From Burkholderia sp. Nafp2/4-1b (GTDB lineage: Bacteria; Pseudomonadota; Gammaproteobacteria; Burkholderiales; Burkholderiaceae): a stretch of DNA of 64,000 bases. Location of the stretch: positions 62,001-126,000 of the forward strand of contig NZ_ML058617.1 of NCBI RefSeq assembly GCF_003635165.1, read 5' to 3'. Below the pieces are notes generated by a model that did not search any database, was not told the DNA's origin, and saw nothing but the letters and a program-made list of their open reading frames with translations. How positions within the stretch are numbered: the first letter of the stretch is position 1; each line of letters starts with the position of its first letter. Positions 17,660 through 26,427 of this stretch are shown one piece after another. The position numbers and the translations under genes were made by a program.

Positions 17660-18994
17660 TCAGTCCATCGACTCGCGCGCCGTTTCGCGCAGCATCACGA
17701 CCGCGATCAGCGACAGCACCACGCACGCGGCCACATAGCCGGCCGGCGCGAGCTTGCTGCCGGTCGTCTTCACGAGCCACGTCGCGATCAGCTGCGCGGT
17801 GCCGCCGAAGATCGTCACCGCGAGCGCGTACGCGATCGAGATGCCCGTCGCGCGCACGTGGCGCGGCAGCGATTCGCACATCAGCGCCATTTCGGATGCC
17901 GATCCAAGCGAATAGAACAGCAGCATCAGCGCGGTGAGCGGCAGGATCACCGACAGCGTCGGATGATGGTTCATCAGCCAGAACGCCGGAAACAGCAGCA
18001 GCACGAGCACGCCCCGCCCGACGAAGATCGGCATGCGCCGGCTGCCGAGGCGATCCGACAGCCAGCCGAACAGCGGGCACGTCACCAGCATCACGCAGCC
18101 CGACGCGACGCCGACGAACATCGACAGCTTCATCGGCAACCCGAGCGTATGGATCGCATAGGTCGGCATGTAGAAGGTCAGGATGTAGGTCGACACCGTG
18201 CCGCCCATCACCGTCAGCATCAGCAGCACCACCGTGCGCGTGTGCCGCGAGAACAGCTCGCGCAGCACGCCGCGTTCGATCCCGTGATGGCTGTCGCCGG
18301 GCGCGTCGTCGGCGAGCCGGCGGCGCAGAAACATGCCGACCGGTGCGATCAGCACACCGACGAGGAAAGGTAGCCGCCAGCCCCAACCTTCCAGCGCGTC
18401 CTTCGTCAGCGTGTTCGACAGCAGCGCCGCGAAGCCCGCGCCCATCAGCGCGGCGCCGCCCTGCGTCGCGAGCTGCCAGCTCGCGCGGAACGCGCGTCGC
18501 GACGTGCCGCCCTGCTCGATCAGCGTGGAGGTGGCCGCGCCGAACTCGCCGCCCTGCGAGAAGCCTTGCATCAGCCGCGCGCAGACGACCAGGATCGGCG
18601 CGGCCACGCCGACCTGCGCGTAGGTCGGCGCGATCGCGATCAGGCCGGTGCCGAGCGCCATCAGCATGATCGTCAGGTTCAGTGCGGCCTTGCGTCCCTT
18701 GCGGTCCGCATAGACGCCGAGCACGACGCTGCCGAGCGGCCGCGTGAAGAAGCCGGCGGCGAACGTCGCGACCGACAGCAGCAGCGACGTGGTCGGGTCG
18801 CTCGACGGGAAGAACAGCTTGCCGATCACCACCGCGAAGAAGCCGTACACGGTGAAATCGAAGAACTCCAGCCAGTTGCCGATCACGGCCGCGGCGATCG
18901 CGCCGCGCTTCGTGACGGCCGGCTGGCTGCGCGCATCGGTTCCAACGGCCCCCGTCGACGCCGGGTGCAGCGCGAGATGGTCTTTCTGCATCAT
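17660..18994 (-). CDS. MFS transporter, metabolite:H+ symporter (MHS) family
   Basis: A 444-residue inner-membrane protein with 12 predicted membrane segments. The start IGNWLEFFDFTVYGFFAVVIGKLFFP, the motif GVYADRKGRKAAL (cytoplasmic loop 2-3) and RLMQGFSQGGEFGAATSTLIEQ are hallmarks of the MHS group (ProP, ShiA, CitA and dicarboxylate transporters), proton-coupled importers of organic acids or zwitterions. It lies 53 bases downstream of the M20 amidohydrolase gene on the same strand, so an N-acyl amino acid or related amide is a plausible substrate, but this is inference. ATG at 18994 or 18991 starts the frame. Confidence 0.9.
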   Translation of the reverse strand: MMQKDHLALHPASTGAVGTDARSQPAVTKRGAIAAAVIGNWLEFFDFTVYGFFAVVIGKLFFPSSDPTTSLLLSVATFAAGFFTRPLGSVVLGVYADRKGRKAALNLTIMLMALGTGLIAIAPTYAQVGVAAPILVVCARLMQGFSQGGEFGAATSTLIEQGGTSRRAFRASWQLATQGGAALMGAGFAALLSNTLTKDALEGWGWRLPFLVGVLIAPVGMFLRRRLADDAPGDSHHGIERGVLRELFSRHTRTVVLLMLTVMGGTVSTYILTFYMPTYAIHTLGLPMKLSMFVGVASGCVMLVTCPLFGWLSDRLGSRRMPIFVGRGVLVLLLFPAFWLMNHHPTLSVILPLTALMLLFYSLGSASEMALMCESLPRHVRATGISIAYALAVTIFGGTAQLIATWLVKTTGSKLAPAGYVAACVVLSLIAVVMLRETARESMD

Positions 18995-19047
18995 TCGTGC
19001 CTCCTGTCAATGCGACCGGAAGCGCCGGCCGCGCGCCACTGCTGGGA

Positions 19048-20238
19048 TTACTGCCCGAGGTAGCGCTCCACGAGACGCGTCCAGAACGCCGCGCCGATCG
19101 GCAGATTGCGATCGTTGAAGTCGTACTTCGGGTTGTGCACCATGCAGCCGTCCTCGCCTTCGCCGTTGCCGAGCCGCACGAACGAGCCCGGCCGCTGCTG
19201 CAGCATGAACGCGAAATCCTCGCTGCCCATCAGCAGGTCGGCCTGCTCGACCACGTGCGCGTCGCCGACGAGTTCACGCGCGACCTGCGCGGCGAAATCC
19301 GTTTCGGTATCCGTATTGACGACCACCGGATAGCCTTCGATGTACTCGACGTTGGCGGTCGCGCCGTAGCTCGCGGCCTGCGATTCGGCGAGCTCGACGA
19401 TGCGGCGCCTGAGCAGCGCGCGCACTTCGGGGCTGAACGAGCGCACGCTCAGTTCGAGGCGCGCGCCGTTGGGGATCACGTTGTTCGCCGTGCCCGCGTG
19501 CATCGAACCGACCGTGACGACCGCCGGCTGCGACGGGTCGACGTTGCGCGCGACGATCGTCTGCAGCGCCATCACGATGCTCGCCGCAACCACCACCGGG
19601 TCGACCGTCAGGTGCGGCCGCGCCGCGTGGCCGCCGACGCCCTCGATCGAGATGATCGCCTTGTCGCCGGCCGACATGAACGGGCCGCGCCGGGTGAGGA
19701 ACACGCCGGGCGCCGCGCCCGGGTGGTTGTGCATCCCGAACACTGCATCACACGGAAAGCGCTCGAACAGGCCGTCGTCGATCATTTTCTTGGCGCCGCT
19801 GTCGACGCCGTGCTCTTCCGCCGGCTGGAAATACAGGTGCACGGTGCCGGAGAAGTTGCGCGTCTTCGCGAGGTGCTGCGCGGCGCCGAGCAGCATCGTC
19901 GTGTGGCCGTCGTGGCCGCATGCGTGCATCTTGCCGTGCGTGCCGCTCGCATACGGCAGGCCGGTCGCCTCGAGGATCGGCAGCGCGTCCATGTCCGCGC
20001 GGATGCCGATGCTGCGCGTGCCGTCGCCGACGCGCAGCGTGCCGACCACGCCCGTCTTGCCGACGCCGCGCGTCACCTGCCAGCCCCATTGCTCGAGCTT
20101 GTCCGCGACGAGCGCGGCCGTCTCATGCTCTTCGTACGCGAGTTCCGGGTGGTGGTGAATGTGATGGCGGATCTCGCGCAGCGCGCCGGCGGCGGGCAAC
20201 AGATCCTCGATTTCGGTGAATCGGGCGTCGGTGGTCAT
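19048..20238 (-). CDS. M20 metallopeptidase / N-acyl-amino acid amidohydrolase
   Basis: A 396-residue M20D amidohydrolase of the hippurate hydrolase/IAA-amino acid hydrolase group, which splits N-acyl or N-aroyl amino acids. Metal-site motifs are GIRADMDALPI, HGKMHACGHDGHTTMLLGAA (Cys107, His109), FQPAEEHG (Glu142) and GMHNHPG; the dimerisation domain starts near GVGGHAARPHLTVDP, and LLMGSEDFAFMLQ supplies the late glutamate. The upstream sequence has AGGAG, 7 bases before ATG 20238; a TTG one codon upstream is less likely. It is first in an operon with the MHS transporter. Confidence 0.9.
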   Translation of the reverse strand: MTTDARFTEIEDLLPAAGALREIRHHIHHHPELAYEEHETAALVADKLEQWGWQVTRGVGKTGVVGTLRVGDGTRSIGIRADMDALPILEATGLPYASGTHGKMHACGHDGHTTMLLGAAQHLAKTRNFSGTVHLYFQPAEEHGVDSGAKKMIDDGLFERFPCDAVFGMHNHPGAAPGVFLTRRGPFMSAGDKAIISIEGVGGHAARPHLTVDPVVVAASIVMALQTIVARNVDPSQPAVVTVGSMHAGTANNVIPNGARLELSVRSFSPEVRALLRRRIVELAESQAASYGATANVEYIEGYPVVVNTDTETDFAAQVARELVGDAHVVEQADLLMGSEDFAFMLQQRPGSFVRLGNGEGEDGCMVHNPKYDFNDRNLPIGAAFWTRLVERYLGQ

Positions 20239-20314
20239 CAAGCAGCTCCTGCTGATCGTCAGCGTGTCAGCCGCACGCGAGCGATTGCGTGCGGGGAAAG
20301 CGAGCCACTATAGC

Positions 20315-20330
20315 GAGCCGATATCGGCTC
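20315..20330 (-). promoter_or_regulatory. 16-bp palindrome upstream of the M20 amidohydrolase
   Basis: GAGCCGATATCGGCTC is perfectly symmetrical, 77 bases before the start codon. A palindrome at this distance suits a repressor or activator site; no candidate regulator is adjacent except the LysR at 16688. Confidence 0.4.
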
Positions 20331-20602
20331 AATAAGATGCGGAATTTTTCACCGTGATAAGTTTTTTTAATCAGGGTTAGTACGGACGGGATGGGCCGGC
20401 TTGTAGCTTTCGATTTGATTGGGATCCCGCCCGTGGCGCGCGCATTTTTCCGGCGCGCTTGCGATTAGGGTCGGCAACGCGCATGCCTGTTGTCCGAGGG
20501 TTCGGCCGCCGCGACTTGATCCATCGTGGAATTACACATCGGAGTCCTACTCCAATTTTCAATCCAAATAGACGTCGTACTCTCCCGTCATTAACGGCCT
20601 CA

Positions 20603-20637
20603 CGACGGAACGCAGCCTCATTGACTGCGTTCCGTCG
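20603..20637 (-). terminator. 13-bp hairpin after the AhpD-like gene
   Basis: CGACGGAACGCAG (20603-20615) pairs with CTGCGTTCCGTCG (20625-20637) over a 9-nt loop, 25 bases beyond the stop. The following reverse-strand sequence has no T-run, so it is a strong hairpin but not a textbook terminator. Confidence 0.5.
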
Positions 20638-20661
20638 CCGAGGCCGCGCAACGACGCGCCG

Positions 20662-21198
20662 TTACGCCACGGCCGGAAAATCGAGCGTCGTATCGTTCAC
20701 GCGATTGACGAGGTTCGTGAAGGTGATCGATGCGATGGCGAGATTGATCTCGATGAGCTGACGTTCCGTATAGCCAGCTGCGCGCACCGCATCGACGGCC
20801 GCAACCGGCACCGTGCCATGCGTGCCGACGAGCGTACGGACATACGCGACCAGCGCGTCCCGCGCGGCGTCGCCGGTTGCCTCGCCCGCACGCACCTGCT
20901 TCATCTGATCGCTCGTCAGGCCTGCCACCTTGCCCATCAGCGTGTGAGCGGCGACGCAGTAATCACATCCCACGTATTCGCTGACCGCCAGCTTGATCAC
21001 TTCGATATCTACCTTGCCGAGTGTGCTCGCCGCGACCGCCGCATCGAACGCCAGCGCCGCGCCGAGCGCTTCGGGGCTTTGCGTTCCGATGGTCGCGTAT
21101 GCGTTGGGCACCTTGCCGACAGCCTTCTTGATCTTCGCGAACACTTCAGCGGCCGCGCCGGTTGCATCTTCAGGGCGAATGGTGGTGAGACGGGACAT
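20662..21198 (-). CDS. AhpD-like carboxymuconolactone decarboxylase family protein
   Basis: A 178-residue CMD-domain protein. The motif SEYVGCDYCVAAHTLMGK (Glu74, Cys78, Cys81, His85) is the CxxC peroxidatic/reductive site of AhpD-type alkylhydroperoxidases, so a thiol peroxidase or related role is likely; no decarboxylase activity is implied. The second half (AGYTERQLIEINLAIASITFTNLVNRV) is the second all-helical repeat. It is divergent from the AraC-type regulator at 21321, whose control it probably shares. ATG 21198 (MSRLTTIRPEDA) is the start. Confidence 0.87.
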   Translation of the reverse strand: MSRLTTIRPEDATGAAAEVFAKIKKAVGKVPNAYATIGTQSPEALGAALAFDAAVAASTLGKVDIEVIKLAVSEYVGCDYCVAAHTLMGKVAGLTSDQMKQVRAGEATGDAARDALVAYVRTLVGTHGTVPVAAVDAVRAAGYTERQLIEINLAIASITFTNLVNRVNDTTLDFPAVA

Positions 21199-21320
21199 GA
21201 TCGACTCCTTGCTTCGTGGTTGAACGGTTAGCCATGTCGTATGGCGTGGAAGCCAGTGTAGGGATGTGCGACCGTTTCTTTAATGCCATACTGCCGCAAC
21301 TCCATGCTCAAACGTCTCAT

Positions 21321-22313
21321 ATGGAAATGCTCGACCGATTGCTGTCGATGATGCCGGTCACCGGGCGGCTGGACGTACGGTGCCACTTCGGGTCGCCGTG
21401 GCGCATCGACCATCCCGAGTCGAACGAGTGGGAACTCCCCTATCACATACTGTTGCGCGGCGAGGCTGTCGTCGAATGCGAGACGGACGGAGAAGACGAA
21501 CCGACGCTCCGAATGAAGGCGGGCGACATCGTGGTGTTTCCCTCCGGCAGTGCCCATCGGCTGCACGACGGCAGCGGCGAGGCGCCGCGCGCGGCGCGCG
21601 AGCGGCACAGGAACGGTCTGACCATTGCGACGAACGGCAGCGCCAATGCGAGCACCGATGTGCTGTGCGGACGCTTCGTGCTGCCGGCGGTCCCGCAGCA
21701 GTTGCTGCGCGACCATCTGCCGCGACGTCTGCTCGTGAGCAGCGTAACCGCGGGCGCTGGACAGACGCGCGACGCCGCGTTTGCAGCCACGCGGCTAGCG
21801 CGGGTCATCGAATTGATGCGGGAGGAAGCGCTGGAGCAACGCGCCGGCAGTGCCGCGGTCGTGGATCACCTGTCCGGCGCGCTGTTCGCGTTGACCCTGC
21901 GCAGTGCGTCCGAGGCGGGCCACGCGCCGCGCGGGCTGCTTGCGCTGGCACAACGTCATCGGCTGCAGCCGGCTCTCGCGGCCATGTTCGACGAGCCCGA
22001 AAAGCCGTGGACGCTGGCGCAGCTGGCCGAGCGCTGCCATATGTCGCGCGCGACGTTCGCACGCCACTTCGACGAGGCGATCAGCCGCTCGGCAAGCGAT
22101 GTACTGACGGAAATCCGCATGGCGCTTGCCGGGCGCAAGCTGGCGCAAACGACGCTGTCCGTCGCGGAGATCGGCGAATCGGTCGGATATCGATCCGAGG
22201 CCGCGTTCCAACGGGTGTTCAAACGGCAGGTAGGCATGACGCCGGCGAAGTGGCGCATGCAATCGTCGAGAATCGCGGAGCCGGAAGCGCATTCATCCGA
22301 CGTCAACGCATGA
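21321..22313 (+). CDS. AraC-family regulator with N-terminal cupin domain
   Basis: A 330-residue transcription factor. The N-terminal part (about 1-190) is a cupin-type ligand domain (WELPYHILLRGEAVVEC...LRMKAGDIVVFPSGSAHRLHDGSG). The C-terminal 100 residues hold the two AraC helix-turn-helices (LAERCHMSRATFARHFDEAIS and VAEIGESVGYRSEAAFQRVFKRQVGMTPAKWR). Start ATG 21321 (MEMLDRLLSMMPVTG) matches this AraC subgroup; an upstream frame to 21216 adds residues without similarity and would overlap the promoter. It lies between two AhpD-like genes and probably regulates the divergent one and perhaps the one that follows 85 bases downstream. Confidence 0.88.
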   Translation: MEMLDRLLSMMPVTGRLDVRCHFGSPWRIDHPESNEWELPYHILLRGEAVVECETDGEDEPTLRMKAGDIVVFPSGSAHRLHDGSGEAPRAARERHRNGLTIATNGSANASTDVLCGRFVLPAVPQQLLRDHLPRRLLVSSVTAGAGQTRDAAFAATRLARVIELMREEALEQRAGSAAVVDHLSGALFALTLRSASEAGHAPRGLLALAQRHRLQPALAAMFDEPEKPWTLAQLAERCHMSRATFARHFDEAISRSASDVLTEIRMALAGRKLAQTTLSVAEIGESVGYRSEAAFQRVFKRQVGMTPAKWRMQSSRIAEPEAHSSDVNA

Positions 22314-22398
22314 CGCCGGCAACGGCAACCCATCGCTTCTTTCTCAGCCGGCGGCTCGCGCATCGAGACCGCCCGCGCCACTTTATTCAGGAGACCCC

Positions 22399-22977
22399 AT
22401 GACTGCTGCAGACAACGCGCCCGTCAGCCGCTTCCCGGTACCCGCGCTCGAAGACCTGCCCGACGACATTCGCGAGCGGATCGCGGCCGTACAGGAAAAG
22501 TCCGGTTTCATCCCGAACGTGTTCCTCACGCTCGCGCATCGCCCGGACGAGTTCCGCGCGTTCATGGCGTACCACGACGCGCTGATGGACAAGCCCGGCA
22601 ACCTCACGAAGGCCGAACGCGAAATGGTCGTCGTGGCCACCAGCAGCGTGAACCAGTGTCAGTACTGCGTGATCGCGCATGGTGCGATCCTGCGCATTCG
22701 CGCGAAGGATCCGCTGATCGCCGATCAGGTCGCGACGAACTACCGCAAGGCCGACATCACCGTGCGGCAGAAGGCGATGCTCGACTTCGCGATGAAAGTG
22801 TCGCAGGCCGCGCATCTGGTCGGCGAAGCGGACTTCGATACGCTGAAGTCGCACGGCTTCACCGAAGAGGACGCGTGGGACATCGCGGCGATCTCGGCAT
22901 TCTTCGGGATGTCGAATCGCCTCGCGAACGTGACGAACATGCGGCCGAACGCGGAGTTTTACGCGCTGGGGCGGTGA
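22399..22977 (+). CDS. peroxidase-related AhpD-like protein
   Basis: A 192-residue CMD/AhpD-superfamily protein of the uncharacterised peroxidase-related group. Its redox motif VNQCQYCVIAHGAILR places Cys87 and Cys90 with His94, and the start (RFPVPALEDLPDDIRERIAAVQEKSGFIPNVFLTLAHRPDEFRAFMAYHDALM) is typical of that group. AGGAG lies 7 bases before ATG 22399. It follows the AraC regulator on the same strand and is a distant paralogue of the gene at 20662, giving two AhpD-type proteins in one locus. No lipoamide or AhpC partner is nearby. Confidence 0.87.
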   Translation: MTAADNAPVSRFPVPALEDLPDDIRERIAAVQEKSGFIPNVFLTLAHRPDEFRAFMAYHDALMDKPGNLTKAEREMVVVATSSVNQCQYCVIAHGAILRIRAKDPLIADQVATNYRKADITVRQKAMLDFAMKVSQAAHLVGEADFDTLKSHGFTEEDAWDIAAISAFFGMSNRLANVTNMRPNAEFYALGR

Positions 22978-23109
22978 CGGGTCGGGGGCGGCGACGAGCA
23001 GCGTGGACGGGGCGCGCATGCCGCCGTCTTCTGCTTGCGCTCGCGCGCCGCCCCACCGGCGGCAACCGGCATGCCGCTCACCGGAACGCGCGATGCCGTC
23101 GTTCCCGAC

Positions 23110-23985
23110 TCAATCGGCTTGCTTCAACGCCTGCAGCCCATCCGGCAGCTTCGCGTCCGGGAACATCGTCGACAACGTCGTGTCCCGCCACCGCGCCGCC
23201 TCTTGCGCGCGCTGCGTCTCCGCCTGCTCGCACACGAACAACGCATCGCCGCCGAGCAGCAAGCGCAGCGGCACGTCGTCACGACGCGACAACTCGACGA
23301 TCAGCGCGGCGATCCGCACGGGATCGCCGACCTCGCGGCCGCCGTATGCGCCGAACAATTCGAGAATCTTCCCGACCGACGGCTGATAGTCGGGCAGCAG
23401 GCCGTCGACGTCGCGCTTCGCCTGCGCGGCCCATTCGGTCCGCATCCCGCCCGGCTCGAGCGTGCATACCCGCACGCCGAACGGCGCGACTTCCTTCGAC
23501 AGCACGTCGCTGAATCCGCCGACCGCCCATTTCGCGGCCTGATACGCGGACAAGCCGGGCGTCGCCGTGCGCCCGCCGACGGACGACACCTGGAAGATGT
23601 GGCCCGCGCGCTGCGCGCGCATCGTCGGCAACACCGCGCGCGTGAGATTGATCACGCCGAACAGGTTCGTTTCGATCTGATCGCGGAAGTCGTCGGCGCT
23701 CATCTGCTCGAACGGCGCCGTATGACCGTAGCCGGCGTTGTTCACCAGCACGTCGACGCGACCGAACGCGTCGCGGGCGGCCGTCACCGCATGCGCGGCC
23801 GCCGCTTCATCGGTCACGTCGAGCGCGACCGGGAGCACGTGGTCGCCGTACCGTTCCACCAGATCCGCAAGCCGCTCGGGATCGCGCGCGCCGGCCACCA
23901 GCCGGTCGCCCGCCGCCAGCACCGCTTCCGCGATCGAACGCCCCAGGCCGCGCGCGGCCCCCGTTACCAGCCAGACTTTCGACAT
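23110..23985 (-). CDS. short-chain dehydrogenase/reductase
   Basis: A 291-residue classical SDR. The nucleotide motif TGAARGLG (8-15), NNAG (82-85), the active-site asparagine in ETNLFG (107), Ser135 and YQAAK (Tyr148, Lys152) are all present, so it should be active. PGGMRTEWA follows. The substrate is unknown. ATG 23985 (MSKVWLVTG) is preferred because a longer frame to 24033 would overlap an operator-like site. It is probably repressed by the TetR upstream, which shares a TTAATGAGTGAG element in both promoters. Confidence 0.92.
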   Translation of the reverse strand: MSKVWLVTGAARGLGRSIAEAVLAAGDRLVAGARDPERLADLVERYGDHVLPVALDVTDEAAAAHAVTAARDAFGRVDVLVNNAGYGHTAPFEQMSADDFRDQIETNLFGVINLTRAVLPTMRAQRAGHIFQVSSVGGRTATPGLSAYQAAKWAVGGFSDVLSKEVAPFGVRVCTLEPGGMRTEWAAQAKRDVDGLLPDYQPSVGKILELFGAYGGREVGDPVRIAALIVELSRRDDVPLRLLLGGDALFVCEQAETQRAQEAARWRDTTLSTMFPDAKLPDGLQALKQAD

Positions 23986-24021
23986 TTCTCGCTCCTTGAC
24001 AGGGTTGAAACCAAAAAATGA

Positions 24022-24039
24022 ATGATTACTCACTCATTA
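24022..24039 (-). promoter_or_regulatory. TetR operator-like site at the SDR promoter
   Basis: The reverse strand carries TTAATGAGTGAGTAATCAT, 37 bases before the SDR start. The first 12 bases are identical to the site in front of tetR. The outer halves ATGA...TCAT are inverted. Shared sites at both promoters suggest one TetR controls SDR and itself. Confidence 0.6.
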
Positions 24040-24171
24040 ATATGGGCGACCACACGATCGTTTTCGCTGTGTCTCGCCCAGCCTGAAACCGCGTCCTTCC
24101 GTGCGGCGGCGGCGCCAGCGACAGTTCGGCCGCGGATGCCGCCTTCGGCTTTTCGTTAGCAACCGCTCCAC

Positions 24172-24750
24172 TCACACCGCTTGCAACACGGCCCACAGCG
24201 CTCGGAACCCGGCTTCCCGGTATCCATCGGCCTGCGCCGGATCGCGCGCGATCGACTCCATCGCCGTTTCCGCGATCGACGTGAAAAGCGCGGCGCAGAA
24301 CGCATGCGCGTCGTCGGCCTTCAACCCGCGCGCCGCGGCGGCGTGTTCGCGCAGCAGCGCACGCACCGCCCCGAAGCCCTCGGCCCCGGCCGCGCGGTGC
24401 GCGTCGTCGATACGGCCGCTGACGCCGAGCTGTTGCAGCGCGCGCCGCCCGTCCGGATTCCCGACGCCCCACGACACGTAGCCGTTCCACGCATGCCGCA
24501 TCGCCTGCTCGGCTGGCGCGTGCTCCGGAAACCCGGTCATCATCGCAGCGCGCATGTCGGCCTTCAGGCTCAGATACAGCGCGTTCAGCAACACGTCCTT
24601 GGTGTCGAAATAGGTAAACACCGTGCCTTCCGCGACGCCGGCGAGCCGCGCGATGCGCGCGGTGGTCGCGCCCGCTCCGTCTTCCGCGAGCGCGCGGGCA
24701 GCGGCGGACAGAATGGCGTCGTGCTTGTCGGGACTACGCGGTCGGGCCAC
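24172..24750 (-). CDS. TetR-family regulator, GTG start
   Basis: A 192-residue TetR repressor. The DNA-binding domain (residues 1-60) shows RPRSPDKHDAILSAAARALAEDGAGATTARIARLAGVAEGTVFTYFDTKDVLLNALY, ending with the recognition helix GVAEGTVFTYF. The ligand domain follows and gives no hint of the effector. I chose GTG 24750: AAAGGA lies 7 bases upstream, and the residues between it and the TTG at 24780 would be encoded by the palindromic operator. It lies upstream of the SDR on the same strand, 186 bases away. Confidence 0.87.
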   Translation of the reverse strand: MARPRSPDKHDAILSAAARALAEDGAGATTARIARLAGVAEGTVFTYFDTKDVLLNALYLSLKADMRAAMMTGFPEHAPAEQAMRHAWNGYVSWGVGNPDGRRALQQLGVSGRIDDAHRAAGAEGFGAVRALLREHAAAARGLKADDAHAFCAALFTSIAETAMESIARDPAQADGYREAGFRALWAVLQAV

Positions 24751-24761
24751 GTCGGATTCCT

Positions 24762-24784
24762 TTAATGAGTGAGCGCTCAATCAT
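24762..24784. promoter_or_regulatory. tetR autoregulatory operator
   Basis: ATGAGTGAGCGCTCAATCAT (24765-24784) is a 20-bp palindrome with one mismatched pair, centred on TGAGCGCTCA. It lies just before the GTG start of tetR and shares TTAATGAGTGAG (24762-24773) with the SDR promoter. Confidence 0.65.
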
Positions 24785-24951
24785 AATCCTGTTTTCAGCG
24801 GCAATGCAAGCGCCGTTACATAGGCGAACTCATCCGCAATTCGTCAAAACCGTGCACTATTAGCGTTTTCACGTACTGGCACGTCAATCCATCGGCAGCC
24901 GGCACCTCGATGTTCGTTCCACGCTCACCCGTTTCAGACCGCGAACCACTC

Positions 24952-26427
24952 ATGACGAATCAGCCCAACCAGACCGAAGCCGAGCAGCCCGTCGACATGA
25001 TCATCTTCGGCGGCGGCGGCGACCTGGCCGCCCGCAAGCTGTTGCCCGCGCTGTACATGGCGCATCTGCACTGCAACCTGCCGCCGGAGACGCGCATCAT
25101 CGCGGTCGGCCGGCGCGACTGGGGCATCGACGGCTACCGCGCATTCATGGACGAGCAATCGCGCCCGTTCATCGACGAGAAGGCATTCGACGCCAAAGCG
25201 TGGGACCGCTTCCTCGATCTGTTCAAGTACGTGCTGATCGACGTGAACGCGCCGGAAGACTACGCGCGGCTCGCCGAAGCGGCGCGCGGCGACGCGATCC
25301 GCGTGTTCTACCTGTCGACGTCGCCGGAGCTGTTCACGACGATCTGCGACAACCTGTCGGCCGCGCACCTCGTCGATGCGCGCTCGCGCGTCGTCCTCGA
25401 AAAGCCGCTCGGCCACGACCTCGCGTCGGCGAAGGCGATCAACAACGCGGTCGGCAAGCACTTCGAGGAATCGCAGATCTACCGGATCGACCATTACCTC
25501 GGCAAGGAAACGGTGCAGAACCTGATGGTGCTGCGCTTCGGCAACCCGATCTTCGGGCCGCTGTGGCAGGCGCCGAGCATCCGCAGCGTGCAGATCACGG
25601 TGGCCGAGACGGTCGGCGTCGGCAGCCGCGCGGGCTTCTACGATCACACCGGCGCGCTGCGCGACATGGTGCAGAACCACTTGCTGCAGCTGCTGTGCAT
25701 CGTCGCGATGGAGCCGCCGGTGTCGCTCGACCCGGACGCGGTGCGCGACGAGAAGCTGAAGGTGCTGCGCTCGCTGCGGCCGATGGCGCTGTCGGACGTC
25801 GCGCGCGACACGGTGCGCGGCCAGTACACGGCCGGAGCGGTCGACGGCCAGCCGGTCAAGGGCTATCTCGACGAGGAGAACGTGCCGGCGGACAGCCACG
25901 CGGAAACCTTCGTCGCGCTGCGCGCACACATCAACAACTGGCGCTGGGCGAACGTGCCGTTCTTCCTGCGCACCGGCAAGCGGCTGCAGCGCCGCCAGTC
26001 GGAAATCGTGATCGAGTTCGCGGACATGCCGTTCTCGATCATCCCGACCGGCCCGCGCCACTACAGTAACCGCCTCGTGATCCAGCTCCAGCCGGAAGAG
26101 TCGATCCAGCTGCAGATGCTCGCGAAGGAGCCGGGCAGCGGGATGAAGATGGTGCCGGTGAGCCTGAACCTCGATCTGCAGCAGGCGATTCCGGAACGCC
26201 GCGCGGAAGCGTACGAGCGGCTGCTGATCGACGTGATCCGCGGCCGCCTCACGCACTTCATGCGCCGCGACGAACTCGAAGCCGCGTGGTCGTGGGTCGA
26301 GCCGATCCTCAACGGCTGGAAGCAGCTCGGCGACCGCCCGCGCCTTTACACGTCCGGCACGTTCGGGCCCGCGGCATCGTCGGCGCTGCTCGCGCGCGAC
26401 AACATGTCGTGGTCTGAAGAGGCGTAA
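24952..26427 (+). CDS. zwf: glucose-6-phosphate 1-dehydrogenase
   Basis: Oxidises glucose 6-phosphate to 6-phosphogluconolactone with NADP+, first step of the oxidative pentose phosphate and Entner-Doudoroff routes. The protein has 491 residues, normal for the family. Visible are the dinucleotide motif FGGGGDLAARKL (19-30, where most homologues have GASGDL), EKPLG (150-154), the substrate motif RIDHYLGKETVQN (178-190) and the catalytic His243 in DMVQNH. ATG 24952 (MTNQPNQTEAEQ) is chosen; an in-frame ATG at 24910 adds residues without similarity. It stands alone, with no pgl or edd next to it, so it may be one of two zwf copies. Confidence 0.93.
   Translation: MTNQPNQTEAEQPVDMIIFGGGGDLAARKLLPALYMAHLHCNLPPETRIIAVGRRDWGIDGYRAFMDEQSRPFIDEKAFDAKAWDRFLDLFKYVLIDVNAPEDYARLAEAARGDAIRVFYLSTSPELFTTICDNLSAAHLVDARSRVVLEKPLGHDLASAKAINNAVGKHFEESQIYRIDHYLGKETVQNLMVLRFGNPIFGPLWQAPSIRSVQITVAETVGVGSRAGFYDHTGALRDMVQNHLLQLLCIVAMEPPVSLDPDAVRDEKLKVLRSLRPMALSDVARDTVRGQYTAGAVDGQPVKGYLDEENVPADSHAETFVALRAHINNWRWANVPFFLRTGKRLQRRQSEIVIEFADMPFSIIPTGPRHYSNRLVIQLQPEESIQLQMLAKEPGSGMKMVPVSLNLDLQQAIPERRAEAYERLLIDVIRGRLTHFMRRDELEAAWSWVEPILNGWKQLGDRPRLYTSGTFGPAASSALLARDNMSWSEEA

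Larger units (their letters stand above)
20239..20661. other. intergenic region upstream of the M20-MHS operon
   Basis: No gene found. It carries a 16-bp palindrome (20315-20330) in the M20 promoter area and a 13-bp hairpin (20603-20637) after the AhpD-like gene. An AT-rich stretch (20330-20380) lies upstream of the palindrome as read on the operon strand. Confidence 0.5.

Noticed and set aside
24751..24780. TTG 24780 as start of the TetR gene
   Set aside because: It would make the palindromic operator coding, and a good ribosome site supports GTG 24750.
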